From positions 1 through 39,321 of the forward strand of contig JAIYBJ010000025.1 of assembly GCA_027488575.1 (NCBI GenBank): a DNA stretch of 39,321 nt. The letters run 5' to 3'. The position numbers and the translations under genes were made by a program. Shown here in pieces: positions 27,766 through 38,549 of this stretch (position 1 is the first letter of the stretch; every line of letters begins with the position of its first letter). This DNA is from Streptomycetaceae bacterium. GTDB taxonomy: Bacteria > Actinomycetota > Actinomycetes > Nanopelagicales > Nanopelagicaceae. A model generated the notes under the pieces. It was not told the DNA's origin. It searched no databases and saw only the letters and a list, made by a program, of their open reading frames with translations.

Positions 27766-29060
27766 TAGCGCAAGAACCCCTCATACGAACGTTGTTGCAA
27801 TTGGCTTTCAATCTGCTTGGCAGTATCAAGACCAACACCTACAACGATCAAGATCGCTGTTCCACCAAATGGGAAGTTTTGAGTAGCACCAAAGAGAATC
27901 AGTGCACCAATAGGAATGATTGCAACCAGAGATAAGTAGATAGAACCCGGTGCTGTAATGCGTGAGAGAACATACTGAAGGTATTCAGATGTTGGACGTC
28001 CCGCGCGAATACCAGGTACGAAACCACCGTACTTCTTCATGTTATCTGCAACCTCATCTGGGTTAAATGTGATTGCTACATAGAAGTAAGTAAAGAAAAT
28101 AATGAGCGCTGCATACGTTGCAACGTAAATTGGGTGATCACCAGTAACAAAGTTACGGCTAATCCATACAGCCCATCCTGCTTGGCTATTTGTGAAGTTC
28201 ACAATCAAAGATGGAATATAAAGAAGTGATGAAGCGAAGATCACTGGAATAACGCCAGCTTGGTTTACCTTGATTGGAATATATGTACTTGTTCCACCGT
28301 AGCTCTGACGTCCAACCATGCGCTTTGCATATTGAACCGGAATGCGGCGCTGTGCTTGCTCAACGAATACAACCGCAGCAACTACCAAGATTCCAACTGC
28401 AAGAACGAAGATGAATGCGAAGAGACCCTTTTGCAATCTGATGCTCCACAAGTTGCTTGGGAATCCAGCTGCAATAGATGTAAAGATAAGAATGGACATA
28501 CCGTTACCAACACCACGATCTGTGATGAGCTCGCCGAGCCACATGATTACAGATGTACCAGCGGTCATTACGAAAATCATTGTGATGATGCGCTGCCATG
28601 ATGTGTCAGGAATGATTGCTAGGTCGCAACCAGAAATTAGGCGACCAGGTGTACGAGCAACAGCAATCAAACCTGTTGATTGCAATACCGCTAAACCAAT
28701 CGTTAAATAACGTGTGTACTGAGTTAGTTTTGCTGTTCCTGATTGTCCTTCAGCTTTAAGAGCTTCGAAGCGAGGAATAACAACTGTTAAGAGTTGAACA
28801 ATAATTGAGCTGGTGATGTAAGGCATGATGCCGAGTGCGAACACAGAGAGCTGCAAAAGCGCTCCACCGCTAAATAGGTTAATGAGGCCGAAGAGTCCGC
28901 CCGATTCAACCTGCTTTAAACACTGTTGAACGTTTGTGTATGAAACTCCAGGCGTTGGAACTACAGATCCAAAGCGAAACAAAGCCATGATTGAAAGAGT
29001 GAAGAAAATCTTCTTTCGTAGTTCAGGGGTCTTAAAGGCCATACCGAATGCTGAAAGCAT
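27765..29060 (-). CDS. secY: preprotein translocase channel SecY
   Basis: 431-residue channel of the Sec system in the cytoplasmic membrane, with ten hydrophobic segments. The N-terminus AFKTPELRKKIFFTL, the plug-side GVSYTN region, the cytosolic loop VPVQYAKRMVGRQSYGG-like (RRIPVQYAKRMVGRQ) and the loop KYGGFVPGIRAGRPTSEYL are all characteristic. Same operon position (rplO-secY-adk-map) as in most bacteria; 41-base gap to rplO. Confidence 0.97.
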   Translation of the reverse strand: MLSAFGMAFKTPELRKKIFFTLSIMALFRFGSVVPTPGVSYTNVQQCLKQVESGGLFGLINLFSGGALLQLSVFALGIMPYITSSIIVQLLTVVIPRFEALKAEGQSGTAKLTQYTRYLTIGLAVLQSTGLIAVARTPGRLISGCDLAIIPDTSWQRIITMIFVMTAGTSVIMWLGELITDRGVGNGMSILIFTSIAAGFPSNLWSIRLQKGLFAFIFVLAVGILVVAAVVFVEQAQRRIPVQYAKRMVGRQSYGGTSTYIPIKVNQAGVIPVIFASSLLYIPSLIVNFTNSQAGWAVWISRNFVTGDHPIYVATYAALIIFFTYFYVAITFNPDEVADNMKKYGGFVPGIRAGRPTSEYLQYVLSRITAPGSIYLSLVAIIPIGALILFGATQNFPFGGTAILIVVGVGLDTAKQIESQLQQRSYEGFLR

Positions 29061-29101
29061 CAGATTTTCTCCCTCTTCCTAATCAATCTTTGTTTTTTTA
29101 A

Positions 29102-29542
29102 TTACAGAGTCTTAGTGGATCCGCCTGCTGCAGCAATTTTTTCAACTGCTGAACCAGAGAATCCATGTGCGGTCACATTTACCTTGACTGAAATTTCGCC
29201 ATTGCCTAGAACCTTTACAGGAAGGCTGTCGCGAACTGCACCCTTTGCAATGAGATCTGCAACTGTTACATCTCCACCCTTTGGATAGAGAGCATTAATT
29301 GTTGAAACATTGACAGCTTGGTATTCAACGCGAGCTGGGTTCTTAAATCCGCGCAACTTAGGCAAGCGCATTACCAAAGGTAGTTGTCCACCTTCGAAAC
29401 CTGCACGAACCTGGTTACGGGCGCGAGTTCCCTTGCCACCACGACCAGCAGTCTTACCCTTTGATGCTTCACCGCGACCCTTACGAGTCTTAGCTTTCTT
29501 AGCACCAGGGGCTGGACGGAGATGATGAAGTTTTAGCGTCAT
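29102..29542 (-). CDS. rplO: 50S ribosomal protein L15
   Basis: 146 residues with the Gly/Lys/Arg-rich N-terminal part ([20 protein letters not shown]) and core [18 protein letters not shown], ending in the globular domain [12 protein letters not shown]. Only 2 bases from rpmD. Confidence 0.97.
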   Translation of the reverse strand: MTLKLHHLRPAPGAKKAKTRKGRGEASKGKTAGRGGKGTRARNQVRAGFEGGQLPLVMRLPKLRGFKNPARVEYQAVNVSTINALYPKGGDVTVADLIAKGAVRDSLPVKVLGNGEISVKVNVTAHGFSGSAVEKIAAAGGSTKTL

Positions 29543-29544
29543 CT

Positions 29545-29727
29545 TTATTCAACCTCCTCAACCTTGATCATGTGGCGAACGGCGTTAACCATGCCACGAA
29601 TTTCTGGACGATCTTCCTTTACAACAACATCGTTAATTCTCTTGAGACCAAGAGAGCGAAGTGTTTCGCGTAGTTCTGGCTTATTGCCAACCTTTGAGCG
29701 AATTTGAGTAACTTTCAAACGTCCCAT
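29545..29727 (-). CDS. rpmD: 50S ribosomal protein L30
   Basis: 60 residues. [20 protein letters not shown] and [15 protein letters not shown] are the family core. L30 is dispensable in some small genomes but is kept here. One-base overlap with rpsE. Confidence 0.96.
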   Translation of the reverse strand: MGRLKVTQIRSKVGNKPELRETLRSLGLKRINDVVVKEDRPEIRGMVNAVRHMIKVEEVE

Positions 29728-30347
29728 TACGCACCTACTGTCATCTGTGAAGCACGAATAATTGCAGCTGGTGCAACATCTTCTAGTGGACGACCGCGAC
29801 GTGCAGCAATTGCAGCTGGTGACTCGAGCATCTTCAACGCAGCAACAGTTGCATGAACCATGTTGATTGCGTTATTTGATCCGAGTGATTTTGTTAGAAC
29901 ATCAGTAATTCCTGCGCACTCAAGTACTGCACGCACAGGACCACCAGCAATAACTCCGGTACCTGGGCTAGCTGGGCGAAGTAGAACAACGCCTGCTGCA
30001 GTTTCACCTTGAACTGGGTGAGGAACTGTTCCTTGAACACGTGGGACTGTGAAGAATGATTTCTTTGCTTCTTCTACAGCCTTTGCAATCGCTTGTGGAA
30101 CTTCCTTAGATTTTCCATAACCGATTCCAACTGTTCCGTTCTGATCTCCTACAACAACGAGTGCTGTGAATGAGAAACGACGACCACCCTTCACAACTTT
30201 AGATACGCGGTTAATGAATACAACGCGCTCTGTGTATGGGCTCTTCTCTTGTTGGCGATCATCACGACGTTCACGACGTTCGCGACCGCCTTTACCTGAT
30301 GTGTTACCACCAGTTGATGGTGCTGCTGAGGTTGGATCAATAGCCAT
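29727..30347 (-). CDS. rpsE: 30S ribosomal protein S5
   Basis: 206 residues. After a charged, Ser/Gly/Arg-rich N-terminal extension (about 45 residues) comes [33 protein letters not shown] and the C-terminal [12 protein letters not shown]-like region ([13 protein letters not shown]). S5 controls decoding accuracy at the 30S shoulder. One-base overlaps with rpmD and rplR. Confidence 0.97.
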   Translation of the reverse strand: MAIDPTSAAPSTGGNTSGKGGRERRERRDDRQQEKSPYTERVVFINRVSKVVKGGRRFSFTALVVVGDQNGTVGIGYGKSKEVPQAIAKAVEEAKKSFFTVPRVQGTVPHPVQGETAAGVVLLRPASPGTGVIAGGPVRAVLECAGITDVLTKSLGSNNAINMVHATVAALKMLESPAAIAARRGRPLEDVAPAAIIRASQMTVGA

Positions 30348-30724
30348 TAGAACTCCAATCCATTCTCTCGTGCACTATCTGCAAGAGCTGCGATACGGCC
30401 GTGATATTTATTGCCACCGCGGTCAAAGACAACGGCAGAAATTCCTGCTTCTTTTCCACGCTTAGCAATTAACGCACCAACTTGGCGAGACTTAGCTGTC
30501 TTATCGCCTTTGTCATTACGTAGATCTGCTTCCATGGTTGATGCATAAGCAAGTGTCTTTGATGTTGAATCATCAACAATCTGCACGAACAAGTGACGAG
30601 CAGAGCGGGATACAACTAGACGTGGGCGAGCAGAAGTTCCGGAGACCTTCTTACGCACGCGGAAGTGACGACGGGCGCGAGCATTTGTTGCCGAACCTTT
30701 ACGGACCTTTACACCGATAGCCAT
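30347..30724 (-). CDS. rplR: 50S ribosomal protein L18
   Basis: 125 residues, binds 5S rRNA. The basic N-terminal arm is followed by [20 protein letters not shown] and [21 protein letters not shown], the L18 end. Overlaps rplF and rpsE by one base each. Confidence 0.97.
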   Translation of the reverse strand: MAIGVKVRKGSATNARARRHFRVRKKVSGTSARPRLVVSRSARHLFVQIVDDSTSKTLAYASTMEADLRNDKGDKTAKSRQVGALIAKRGKEAGISAVVFDRGGNKYHGRIAALADSARENGLEF

Positions 30725-31263
30725 TACTTCTTACCTGTCTTTCCTTGCTTACGGCGAACAACTTCGCCTGTGAGTCGCAAGCCCTTGCCCTTGTAAGGAT
30801 CAGCCTTGCGAAGCTTCTTAATCTTTGCGGCGGTTTCGCCAACGAGCTGCTTATCGATTCCTGAGATGTGCAACTTTGTTGGTGATTCAACCTTGTAAGT
30901 AATTCCTTCTGGTGCTGGGAAGTTAATTACGTGGCTGTATCCAAGTTGGAACTCAAGATCTTTACCCTTTTCAGCAACGCGGTAACCAACACCAACGATG
31001 TCAATTGTGAGTGTGTAACCAGTTGTTACGCCCTCAATCAAATTGGCAACGAGTGTGCGAGATAGACCGTGAAGTGAGCGAGTGATGCGCTCTTCATTTG
31101 GGCGAGCGACAGTGATGACGCTTCCCTCTTGTGAAACTCTGATTGGTTCAGCAACGTTTAGTGCAAGTGAACCCTTAGGTCCCTTAACTGCAACGCTCTG
31201 ACCAGAAATTGTTACTTCAACACCGCTAGGAACGGTAATTGGCATGCGTCCAATACGTGACAT
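30724..31263 (-). CDS. rplF: 50S ribosomal protein L6
   Basis: 179 residues beginning [17 protein letters not shown], with two L6 repeats and the C-terminal [20 protein letters not shown] motif that binds 23S rRNA near the sarcin-ricin loop. 6 bases from rpsH. Confidence 0.97.
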   Translation of the reverse strand: MSRIGRMPITVPSGVEVTISGQSVAVKGPKGSLALNVAEPIRVSQEGSVITVARPNEERITRSLHGLSRTLVANLIEGVTTGYTLTIDIVGVGYRVAEKGKDLEFQLGYSHVINFPAPEGITYKVESPTKLHISGIDKQLVGETAAKIKKLRKADPYKGKGLRLTGEVVRRKQGKTGKK

Positions 31264-31269
31264 CTGTAA

Positions 31270-31674
31270 TTACCATACGTAGGCGAGAACTTCTCCGCCT
31301 ACGCCCTTCTTGTTTGCTTGCTTATCTGTTAACAAACCAGATGATGTTGAGATGATTGCAACGCCCAGACCACCAAGAACTTTTGGAAGTGCAGTTGACT
31401 TTGCGTATACGCGAAGTCCTGGCTTTGAAACACGGCGAAGACCTGCGATTGAACGCTCGCGGTTTGTGCCGAACTTAAGGTCAAGAACAAGTGTCTTGCC
31501 TACGCCATTTGCATTTGAATCAACGCGATATCCAGCAATGAATCCCTCTTCTTGAAGGATTGCTGCGATACGAACCTTGACCGATGAAGACGGCATTGAA
31601 ACCGAATCATGGTAGGCAGAGTTCGCGTTGCGCAGACGAGCCAACATGTCTGCGATCGGATCTGTCATTGTCAT
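31270..31674 (-). CDS. rpsH: 30S ribosomal protein S8
   Basis: 134 residues: [18 protein letters not shown] at the start and [27 protein letters not shown] at about the end, both S8 hallmarks (quoted segments are partly discontinuous with the core). In E. coli S8 represses the spc operon. Separated from the S14 gene by 77 bases, the longest gap within the spc genes. Confidence 0.96.
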   Translation of the reverse strand: MTMTDPIADMLARLRNANSAYHDSVSMPSSSVKVRIAAILQEEGFIAGYRVDSNANGVGKTLVLDLKFGTNRERSIAGLRRVSKPGLRVYAKSTALPKVLGGLGVAIISTSSGLLTDKQANKKGVGGEVLAYVW

Positions 31675-31751
31675 ACGTGGCCTGTGGCCTTTCTCGAATT
31701 GGTTTCCATTTATTTAATGGACCTATTTCGTAGTTGTTGGGTTAAAAAAAA

Positions 31752-31937
31752 TTACCAGCTTGCTTTTGTGATGCCAGGAAGTTCACCACGGTGTGCCATT
31801 TCGCGGAAGCAGATACGGCAGATGCCGAACTTTTGGTAGACAGCGTGTGGACGACCACAACGCTGGCAACGGGTGTAGCCGCGAACCTTAAATTTAGGTT
31901 TGCGAGCTGCCTTTACCTTCAGTGATGTCTTTGCCAT
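31752..31937 (-). CDS. rpsZ: 30S ribosomal protein S14, type Z (zinc)
   Basis: 61 residues with a zinc ribbon Cys24-x2-Cys27 and Cys40-x2-Cys43, the short S14 form. The tail [11 protein letters not shown] is typical. A run of T residues follows the stop on the minus strand (31745-31751 as A on plus), then the 77-base spacer to rpsH, in which I see only short hairpins (CCATT/AATGG, GGCC/GGCC). Confidence 0.97.
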   Translation of the reverse strand: MAKTSLKVKAARKPKFKVRGYTRCQRCGRPHAVYQKFGICRICFREMAHRGELPGITKASW

Positions 31938-31940
31938 CTC

Positions 31941-32498
31941 TTATGCCTCCTTGAATGGAAAACCGAGCGCTTTAAGAAGTGCACGACCTTCGTCATCGTT
32001 TTTAGCTGTTGTAACAATGGTGATATCCATACCGCGCGGACGATCAACTTTGTCTTGTTCGATTTCAGGGAACACAACTTGTTCGGTAAGACCGAATGTG
32101 TAATTTCCCTTGCCATCAAATTGTTTTGGTGAAAGTCCACGGAAGTCGCGGATACGTGGAAGAGAGATTGAAAGCAGACGATCTGCGAACTCCCACATAC
32201 GATCGCCACGCATTGTTACGTGAGCGCCGATTGGCTGACCTTCACGCAACTTAAATTGTGCGATTGATTTACGTGACTTAGTTACTTGTGGCTTTTGGCC
32301 AGTAATAACTGCAAGGTCACGTACTGCGCCTTCGATGAGCTTTGAATCACGAGCAGCTTCACCAACACCCATGTTCACAACAATCTTTACGAGTGTTGGG
32401 ATCTGCATAGGGTTTTTGAAACCGAATTGTGTTTTTAGCGCTGGCGCAATTTCACTGCGATAGCGAGACTTTAGACGTACATCAAGTGTCGTCGACAT
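31941..32498 (-). CDS. rplE: 50S ribosomal protein L5
   Basis: 185 residues, 5S rRNA binding. [19 protein letters not shown] and [20 protein letters not shown] are the family core, and [18 protein letters not shown] lies near the end. One-base overlap with rplX and 3 bases to the S14 gene. Confidence 0.97.
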   Translation of the reverse strand: MSTTLDVRLKSRYRSEIAPALKTQFGFKNPMQIPTLVKIVVNMGVGEAARDSKLIEGAVRDLAVITGQKPQVTKSRKSIAQFKLREGQPIGAHVTMRGDRMWEFADRLLSISLPRIRDFRGLSPKQFDGKGNYTFGLTEQVVFPEIEQDKVDRPRGMDITIVTTAKNDDEGRALLKALGFPFKEA

Positions 32499-32809
32499 TA
32501 GATGTCCTTTCCGGTACGACGCGAGATGCGTACATTTTTGCCGTCATCATTCTTGCGAGAACCAAGACGTGAAGCCTTGCCATCTCCATCAACAACCATG
32601 ACATTTGAAATGTGAATTGAAGATTCAACAGTGATGATTCCGCCGACCTTTACGCCGCGCTCACCAGTCTGCTCTTTTGTGTGGCGCTTTACGCGATTCA
32701 CACCTTCAACAAGGATGCGGTCACCGAGTACATCGATAACTTTTCCTGTAACGCCCTTATCTTTTCCGGCGATTACCAAAACAGAGTCAGATTTCTTAAT
32801 CTTTGCCAT
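32498..32809 (-). CDS. rplX: 50S ribosomal protein L24
   Basis: 103 residues with the KOW motif ([20 protein letters not shown]) at the N-terminus and [12 protein letters not shown] following. Assembly initiator of the 50S subunit. 2 bases from rplN. Confidence 0.96.
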   Translation of the reverse strand: MAKIKKSDSVLVIAGKDKGVTGKVIDVLGDRILVEGVNRVKRHTKEQTGERGVKVGGIITVESSIHISNVMVVDGDGKASRLGSRKNDDGKNVRISRRTGKDI

Positions 32810-32811
32810 TT

Positions 32812-33180
32812 TTATAACACCTCCGGCGCAAGGGAAATAATCTTCATGAAACGCTTATCGCGAAGTTCACGTGCAACTGGTCCGAAGATACGAGTTCCGC
32901 GTGGTTCGCCATCAGCTTTCAAAATTACTGCAGCGTTTTCATCAAATTTAATGTAAGAACCATCTGGACGACGACGTTCTTTAACTGTACGAACGATGAC
33001 AGCCTTTACGACTTCACCCTTCTTAACTTGTCCGCCAGGAATTGCATCCTTAACGGAACAGACGATGATGTCTCCGATACCGGCATAACGACGGGAGGAG
33101 CCACCGAGTACGCGAATACACAGAAGCTCTTTAGCTCCAGTGTTATCCGCCACGCGAAGGCGCGACTCTTGTTGAATCAT
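32812..33180 (-). CDS. rplN: 50S ribosomal protein L14
   Basis: 122 residues, [18 protein letters not shown] at the start and [23 protein letters not shown] at the end, both invariant for L14. Standard length. 9 bases from rpsQ. Confidence 0.98.
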   Translation of the reverse strand: MIQQESRLRVADNTGAKELLCIRVLGGSSRRYAGIGDIIVCSVKDAIPGGQVKKGEVVKAVIVRTVKERRRPDGSYIKFDENAAVILKADGEPRGTRIFGPVARELRDKRFMKIISLAPEVL

Positions 33181-33189
33181 TTCTTCCTC

Positions 33190-33459
33190 CTACTTAGCTT
33201 TCTCGATAATTTGAACTAAACGCCAGCGCTTAGTTGAAGAGATTGGGCGAGTTTCCATGATCAAAACGCGATCACCGATACCTGCTTCGTTCTTCTCATC
33301 ATGTGCCTTCAGTTTGCTTGAACGGCTCATAACTTTTGAATACAGACCGTGCTTTACGCGATCTGAAACTTCAACAGAGATGGTCTTATCCATCTTGTCG
33401 CTAACAACGATTCCTTCACGAGTCTTACGTGAACCGCGATCTTCGTTTACTGCGCTCAT
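33190..33459 (-). CDS. rpsQ: 30S ribosomal protein S17
   Basis: 89 residues, OB-fold. [18 protein letters not shown] and the later [18 protein letters not shown] are the signature segments. Four-base ATGA overlap with rpmC. Confidence 0.97.
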   Translation of the reverse strand: MSAVNEDRGSRKTREGIVVSDKMDKTISVEVSDRVKHGLYSKVMSRSSKLKAHDEKNEAGIGDRVLIMETRPISSTKRWRLVQIIEKAK

Positions 33460-33674
33460 GCAGCGCCTCCGATTCCTAGTTCACGTTCGCGAACGATCGT
33501 GTAGATGCGAGCGATCTCTTTGCGTACTGCACCGAGTCGGCCATGGCTTTCGAGTTGACCAGTTGCTGCTTGGAAACGAAGGTTGAAAAGTTCTTCCTTA
33601 GCTTCGCGCAACTTATTAGTTAGCTCTTCTGCTGATAACTGGCGTAATACTTCATTTGTATTTGTAGTAGCCAC
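33456..33674 (-). CDS. rpmC: 50S ribosomal protein L29
   Basis: 72 residues, two long helices; the [20 protein letters not shown] segment is the L29 core. The start is GTG 33674 immediately after the rplP stop. Confidence 0.96.
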   Translation of the reverse strand: MATTNTNEVLRQLSAEELTNKLREAKEELFNLRFQAATGQLESHGRLGAVRKEIARIYTIVRERELGIGGAA

Positions 33675-34088
33675 TTATGCCTCCTCACGACGAACAACAC
33701 GACACTTCATTGGAAGCTTGTGAATAGCAAGACGCATAGCTTCATTAGCGATTGCTTCTGTAACACCAGAAATTTCAAACATAATGCGACCAGGCTTTAC
33801 GTTTGCGATCCACCATTCAGGTGATCCCTTACCGGAACCCATACGAGTTTCAGCAGGCTTCTTTGTTAATGGACGGTCTGGATAAATGTTGATCCATACC
33901 TTTCCACCACGCTTGATGTAACGAGTCATAGCAATACGTGCTGCTTCAATCTGACGGTTTGTTACGTAAGCAGGTGCAAGAGCTTGGATTCCGAAGTCAC
34001 CGAAGGCAACAACAGTTCCACCTTTTGCAGAACCCTTACGTGAAGGGTGGTGCTGCTTACGGTGCTTAACACGACGTGGAATTAACAT
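33675..34088 (-). CDS. rplP: 50S ribosomal protein L16
   Basis: 137 residues, [19 protein letters not shown] at the start, [20 protein letters not shown], and [11 protein letters not shown] in the C-terminal half. Contacts A-site tRNA. No spacer to rpsC or rpmC. Confidence 0.97.
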   Translation of the reverse strand: MLIPRRVKHRKQHHPSRKGSAKGGTVVAFGDFGIQALAPAYVTNRQIEAARIAMTRYIKRGGKVWINIYPDRPLTKKPAETRMGSGKGSPEWWIANVKPGRIMFEISGVTEAIANEAMRLAIHKLPMKCRVVRREEA

Positions 34089-34889
34089 TTATGCCTCGCT
34101 TCCTTCTGTACCTGCAGCAGGTGCTTCAAGAGTTGCAACTGCTGAATCAGAAACATGTGAGGTTGTAACTTCACCGCGTGGTGCACGTGGTGTGCGTGGT
34201 CCGCGACGCTCTGGCTTTGGAGCACGTGCAGCAGCGAGTGCTGATGCTGCGCGCTCTGCGCGAGATTCGATTACTTCACCCTTGTAGATCCAGACCTTTA
34301 CGCCTAGACGACCAAATGTTGTGTGCGCTTCGTAGAAGCCGTAGTCGATATCTGCACGAAGTGTGTGCAAAGGAACGCGACCTTCGCGATAGAACTCTGA
34401 GCGAGACATTTCTGCTCCACCAAGACGTCCACCACACTGAACACGAATACCTTGTGCGCCAGCTTTCATCGCTGTCTGCATTGACTTACGCATTGCACGA
34501 CGGAAAGAAACACGAGCAGCTAACTGCTCAGCAATTCCTTGCGCAACGAGCTGTGCGTCAGTTTCAGGATTCTTAACTTCAAGAATGTTTAACTGAACTT
34601 GCTTGCCAGTTAACTTCTCTAGGCGTTGACGAAGCAGATCTGCTTCTTGTCCACGACGACCAATAACAATTCCTGGACGAGCTGTATATAGATCGATACG
34701 TACGCGCTCACGTGTGCGTTCGATTTCGATACGTGAAACGCCGGCGCGCTCCATGCCCTTTTGCATAAGACGACGAATTTCAACGTCCTCTTTTACATAA
34801 TCCTTGTACAACTTGTCTGCATACCAACGTGATTTGAATTCAGTGGTAATTCCAAGACGGAAGCCGTGTGGGTTTACTTTTTGACCCAT
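34089..34889 (-). CDS. rpsC: 30S ribosomal protein S3
   Basis: 266 residues. [20 protein letters not shown] opens the protein, a KH domain includes [20 protein letters not shown], and the C-terminal S3 domain has [18 protein letters not shown]. After about residue 212 an Ala/Pro/Arg-rich tail follows, a low-complexity extension common in actinobacterial S3. One-base overlap with rplV. Confidence 0.97.
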   Translation of the reverse strand: MGQKVNPHGFRLGITTEFKSRWYADKLYKDYVKEDVEIRRLMQKGMERAGVSRIEIERTRERVRIDLYTARPGIVIGRRGQEADLLRQRLEKLTGKQVQLNILEVKNPETDAQLVAQGIAEQLAARVSFRRAMRKSMQTAMKAGAQGIRVQCGGRLGGAEMSRSEFYREGRVPLHTLRADIDYGFYEAHTTFGRLGVKVWIYKGEVIESRAERAASALAAARAPKPERRGPRTPRAPRGEVTTSHVSDSAVATLEAPAAGTEGSEA

Positions 34890-35302
34890 TACTTGGTCGC
34901 TCCCTTCTTGCTATCTGAAACAGCAACTGAGATGTGGCTGCTTCGCTTAAGAATTCTGAAACCGCGTCCTTGTGCACGTGGACGGAAACGCTTCATTGTG
35001 CGTCCCTCATCAACTAGTGCTTCAACAACCCAGAGTTCAGATGCATCACGAATTGCTGGGTTCTTCTGCTTTGCGTTAGCAACAGCGGAAGCAAGAAGTG
35101 TGTACACATCTTGTCCTGCAGCTTGTGGTGCGAACTTTAAAATTGAGAGTGCTTCATCAGCGCGCTGTCCGCGAATCAAATCGACGATACGACGTGCCTT
35201 CTGAGGTGTGTGGCGAATGTCGCGCAAGATTGCGCGAGCAATCAACACTTCCTGTGTTGTTGCAGGAGTAGCTGCTGCTGTTTTATCAGTTGTATTAGGC
35301 AC
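34889..35302 (-). CDS. rplV: 50S ribosomal protein L22
   Basis: 137 residues from GTG 35302. The Thr/Ala-rich start ([16 protein letters not shown]) precedes the core [40 protein letters not shown] forms the hairpin that lines the exit tunnel. I chose GTG because GGAAGG lies 6 bases upstream and the overlap with rpsS is then only GTGCCTAA; the next start upstream (35368) would overlap rpsS by 74 bases. Confidence 0.94.
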   Translation of the reverse strand: MPNTTDKTAAATPATTQEVLIARAILRDIRHTPQKARRIVDLIRGQRADEALSILKFAPQAAGQDVYTLLASAVANAKQKNPAIRDASELWVVEALVDEGRTMKRFRPRAQGRGFRILKRSSHISVAVSDSKKGATK

Positions 35303-35579
35303 GAGTAGCCTTCCGATCTTCACCCTTGATGTGACCACGGAAAGTACGTGTTGGTGAGAATTCACCAAGCTTGTGACCGATCATCGCATCAGTTACGAAT
35401 ACAGGAATGTGCTTGCGACCATCGTGTACTGCGATGGTGTGTCCGATCATTGAAGGAATGATCATTGAGCGGCGTGACCATGTCTTGATCACGTTCTTGG
35501 TATTCGCTGCATTTTGAGCATCTACTTTCTTAAGTAGATGTCCATCAACGAATGGACCCTTCTTTAAACTACGTGGCAT
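35295..35579 (-). CDS. rpsS: 30S ribosomal protein S19
   Basis: 94 residues, [19 protein letters not shown] at the start, [19 protein letters not shown] in the centre and [16 protein letters not shown] at the end. Binds 16S rRNA in the head with S13. Eight-base overlap with rplV. Confidence 0.98.
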   Translation of the reverse strand: MPRSLKKGPFVDGHLLKKVDAQNAANTKNVIKTWSRRSMIIPSMIGHTIAVHDGRKHIPVFVTDAMIGHKLGEFSPTRTFRGHIKGEDRKATRA

Positions 35580-35587
35580 TAGGGCTC

Positions 35588-36421
35588 CTACCGCTTCTTA
35601 TTCGACTTGCGACGACGGACGATCATTGAATCTGATGCTTTCTTCTTACGAGTGCGGCCTTCAGGTTGACCCCATGGAGTCACTGGGTGACGTCCACCAG
35701 AAGTCTTACCTTCACCACCACCGTGTGGGTGATCAACAGGGTTCATAACAACACCGCGAACAGATGGGCGCTTGCCCTTCCAACGCATACGACCAGCTTT
35801 TCCGTAGTTGATGTTGGATTGTTCTGCGTTTCCAACTTCACCAACAGTTGCACGGCAGCGAACATCTACGTTGCGAATTTCACCTGATGGCATACGAAGT
35901 TGCGCGTACGCACCTTCTTTAGCAACGAGTTGAACACTTGCACCTGCTGAACGAGCAATCTTTGCTCCGCCACCTGGGCGAAGTTCAATTGCGTGAACAA
36001 CAGTTCCTACTGGGATGTTACGAAGAGGCAAGTTGTTTCCAGGTTTTATATCGGCCTTTGGACCGTTTTCAACTGTTGCACCTTGCTCAAGTTTATTTGG
36101 CGCGATGATGTAACGCTTTTCTCCATCTGCATAGTGAAGAAGTGCAATACGCGCTGTGCGATTTGGATCGTATTCAATGTGTGCAACTTTCGCTGGCACG
36201 CCATCTTTATCATTACGAATGAAATCGATTAGACGGTACGCACGCTTGTGACCGCCACCTTGGTGACGAACAGTGATGCGACCTGATGCGTTACGTCCAC
36301 CCTTTGAGTGAATTGGACGTACGAGTGACTTCTCTGGAGTCGAACGAGTTAACTCAGCAAAATCTGGAACAGATGCGCCGCGTTGACCCGGAGTCGTTGG
36401 CTTTAATTTACGAAGTGCCAT
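35588..36421 (-). CDS. rplB: 50S ribosomal protein L2
   Basis: 277 residues; near the peptidyl-transferase centre. The conserved C-terminal loop [10 protein letters not shown] holds His231 (equivalent of the key E. coli His229). [14 protein letters not shown] at the start and the basic tail [20 protein letters not shown] are typical. 40 bases after rplW. Confidence 0.98.
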   Translation of the reverse strand: MALRKLKPTTPGQRGASVPDFAELTRSTPEKSLVRPIHSKGGRNASGRITVRHQGGGHKRAYRLIDFIRNDKDGVPAKVAHIEYDPNRTARIALLHYADGEKRYIIAPNKLEQGATVENGPKADIKPGNNLPLRNIPVGTVVHAIELRPGGGAKIARSAGASVQLVAKEGAYAQLRMPSGEIRNVDVRCRATVGEVGNAEQSNINYGKAGRMRWKGKRPSVRGVVMNPVDHPHGGGEGKTSGGRHPVTPWGQPEGRTRKKKASDSMIVRRRKSNKKR

Positions 36422-36461
36422 GATTGTCCTTTTCTAGATCCCTAGTTTCATAAGGTTGCCC

Positions 36462-36755
36462 TTACGAAACTGGGCCTCCAAAGATGTCGATACGGTCGCC
36501 AGCTGCTACTTGCACAATTGCGCGCTTAGTGTCTTTACGCTTTCCATCACCGAAACGGGTCTTCTTGTTCTTACCCTGACGGTTCATGGTGTTAACGCTG
36601 ACAACTCGTACGCCAAAAACCTTTTCGACTGCAATTTTGATTTCAGTCTTATTGGAATCTGGTGCAACAAGAAATGTGTACTTATTCTCATCGAGCAATC
36701 CATAGCTCTTTTCAGAGACAACTGGTGCTAGAAGAACTTCGCGGTGGTCTTTCAT
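36462..36755 (-). CDS. rplW: 50S ribosomal protein L23
   Basis: 97 residues, tunnel-exit protein that docks SRP and trigger factor. [20 protein letters not shown] and [20 protein letters not shown] are the core. ATGA overlap with rplD. Confidence 0.97.
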   Translation of the reverse strand: MKDHREVLLAPVVSEKSYGLLDENKYTFLVAPDSNKTEIKIAVEKVFGVRVVSVNTMNRQGKNKKTRFGDGKRKDTKRAIVQVAAGDRIDIFGGPVS

Positions 36756-37423
36756 GCTGAGACCTCACTTTCACGTGCAACTGCTGTTGCGCTCTTGCCC
36801 TTTGCAGGACCATTGAGGAAAGCTTTGATCGCAGCTTCAGAGAAGACAATGTCATCGCTTTTTAGTACGTCATATGCGTTGAGCTGATCAGGTACAAGAA
36901 GGTGCATGTCATCAGCGTTACGAAGTGAACGCCATGCAAGATCTTCTGTACGAGCAACAACTACAAGCAAATTCTTACGATCACTAAACTGACGAACAGC
37001 AGCAATTGCAGACTTTGTTGAAGGTGCATTTGATACTGAATCAAGAACGTGAATACGTGAGTTACGTGCACGATCAGATAGAACGCCGCGAAGTGCTGCA
37101 GCAATCATCTTCTTTGGTGTGCGTTGGAAATACTTACGTGGGCGAACAGCGTGTGCTGTACCGCCGCCGATTTGGTTAGGTGAACGTGAAGAACCCTGAC
37201 GAGCGCGACCTGTTCCCTTTTGCTTAAATGGCTTCTTACCACCACCGCTTACTTCGCCACGGTTCTTAGACTTTTGAGTACCTTGGCGAGCAGCAGCGAG
37301 TTGTGCGGTAACAACTTGGTGGATCAAAGGAATATTTGTCTGTGCATCAAAGATTTCTGCAGGAAGATCTACAGATCCAACCTTTGCACCAGATGCGTTC
37401 TTTACATCAATAGATAGCGTCAT
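36752..37423 (-). CDS. rplD: 50S ribosomal protein L4
   Basis: 223 residues. The loop that reaches into the tunnel is visible at about 50-95 ([20 protein letters not shown], then [17 protein letters not shown]). In E. coli L4 represses the S10 operon; I cannot see an L4 leader target here because the rpsJ leader is short. 2 bases from rplC. Confidence 0.97.
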   Translation of the reverse strand: MTLSIDVKNASGAKVGSVDLPAEIFDAQTNIPLIHQVVTAQLAAARQGTQKSKNRGEVSGGGKKPFKQKGTGRARQGSSRSPNQIGGGTAHAVRPRKYFQRTPKKMIAAALRGVLSDRARNSRIHVLDSVSNAPSTKSAIAAVRQFSDRKNLLVVVARTEDLAWRSLRNADDMHLLVPDQLNAYDVLKSDDIVFSEAAIKAFLNGPAKGKSATAVARESEVSA

Positions 37424-37425
37424 GG

Positions 37426-38118
37426 TTATGCACCAGCCTTTACTGTCTCAAATACTGCATGCTTTGCAGCTGAGCGAATAAATACAAGTGCTCCATCTGA
37501 ACCAGGAACTGATCCCTTGATGAGAAGCAAGTTGCGATCAGCATCAACTGAGTGCACAAGTAGATTCTGCGTTGTAACGCGCTCTCCACCCATACGACCA
37601 GCCATGCGCATACCTTTGAAAACGCGACCTGGTGTTGAACATGCACCAATAGAACCTGGCATGCGGTGCTTACGGTCTACACCGTGTGATGCACCAATAC
37701 CGCCGAAGTTGTGGCGCTTCATAACACCCGCAGTTCCTTTACCAATGCTTGTTCCTGTTGCATCGACAATGTCTCCGGCAGTAAAGACTGTTGCGCCGAG
37801 TTCTTGTCCGACTGTGTAATCACCAGCAGATAGTGTGCGAAGTTCTGCAACGCTACGACGTGGTGTTACTCCAGCTTTTGCAAAGTGACCAGCAAGTGGC
37901 TTTGAAACTTTCTTTGGATCAATTGCGCCATACGCGATTTGCACTGCTGAGTAACCATCTACTTCAGGAGTGCGAATCTGTGTAACAACGCATGGTCCTG
38001 CTTCAACAACGGTTACTGGAACCATCTTGTTGTTTGCATCAAAAACCTGTGTCATTCCAAGCTTCTTACCGAGAACGCCCTTGATGGACGATCCGCTTGC
38101 TTGAGTTGTGTAATTCAT
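37426..38118 (-). CDS. rplC: 50S ribosomal protein L3
   Basis: 230 residues from ATG 38118: a short N-terminal stretch, then [36 protein letters not shown], and the loop [20 protein letters not shown] near the peptidyl-transferase centre. I chose this ATG because AGGAAAGGA lies just upstream, between it and the rpsJ stop; a start at 38175 would overlap rpsJ by 41 bases. Confidence 0.95.
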   Translation of the reverse strand: MNYTTQASGSSIKGVLGKKLGMTQVFDANNKMVPVTVVEAGPCVVTQIRTPEVDGYSAVQIAYGAIDPKKVSKPLAGHFAKAGVTPRRSVAELRTLSAGDYTVGQELGATVFTAGDIVDATGTSIGKGTAGVMKRHNFGGIGASHGVDRKHRMPGSIGACSTPGRVFKGMRMAGRMGGERVTTQNLLVHSVDADRNLLLIKGSVPGSDGALVFIRSAAKHAVFETVKAGA

Positions 38119-38134
38119 GGTTATCGTCCTTTCC

Positions 38135-38443
38135 TTAGAGCTTGATCTCGATGTCGACGCCAGCTGGCAAATCAAGACGCATCAATGAGTCAACTGTTTT
38201 AGGAGTTGGATCGATGATGTCGATGAGGCGCTTATGTGTGCGCATCTCGAAGTGCTCGCGGCTATCCTTATATTTGTGAGGAGAGCGAATCACGCAGTAC
38301 GTGTTCTTCTCTGTTGGTAGCGGTACTGGACCCGCGACAGTTGCACCAGTGCGCTCAACAGTTTCAACGATTTTCTTCGCTGAAGTGTCAATCACCTCAT
38401 GGTCATATGCCTTGAGTCGAATGCGGATCTTCTGTCCCGCCAT
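38135..38443 (-). CDS. rpsJ: 30S ribosomal protein S10
   Basis: 102 residues, [19 protein letters not shown] at the start and the loop [20 protein letters not shown] in the middle. Head protein, also NusE in transcription antitermination. First gene of the S10 operon, with strong AGAGGAG before ATG 38443. Confidence 0.98.
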   Translation of the reverse strand: MAGQKIRIRLKAYDHEVIDTSAKKIVETVERTGATVAGPVPLPTEKNTYCVIRSPHKYKDSREHFEMRTHKRLIDIIDPTPKTVDSLMRLDLPAGVDIEIKL

Positions 38444-38471
38444 GTGCTTCTCCTCTAATCTCTTATTACTA

Positions 38472-38501
38472 CTTAAACTGCTAATTAAATTTAGTTGTCA
38501 A
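38472..38501 (-). promoter_or_regulatory. candidate S10-operon promoter
   Basis: A consensus -35 TTGACA (38496-38501, minus strand) is followed after 18 bases by TTTAAG (38472-38477), a fair -10. It lies between the tuf hairpin and rpsJ, about 30 bases before the rpsJ start, giving a short leader. Confidence 0.5.
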
Positions 38502-38513
38502 ACTTTCTTGATT

Positions 38514-38540
38514 GCCCGGCGGTTTTTTACGCCGCCGGGC
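38514..38540 (-). terminator. GC-rich hairpin terminator after tuf
   Basis: A perfect 9-bp stem GCCCGGCGG (38514-38522) / CCGCCGGGC (38532-38540) has a 9-base loop and begins 9 bases after the tuf stop. On minus-strand RNA no U-tract follows (AAUCAAGAAAG), a form often seen in actinobacterial terminators. It isolates tuf from the S10 operon. Confidence 0.75.
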
Positions 38541-38549
38541 TTACAAGAT

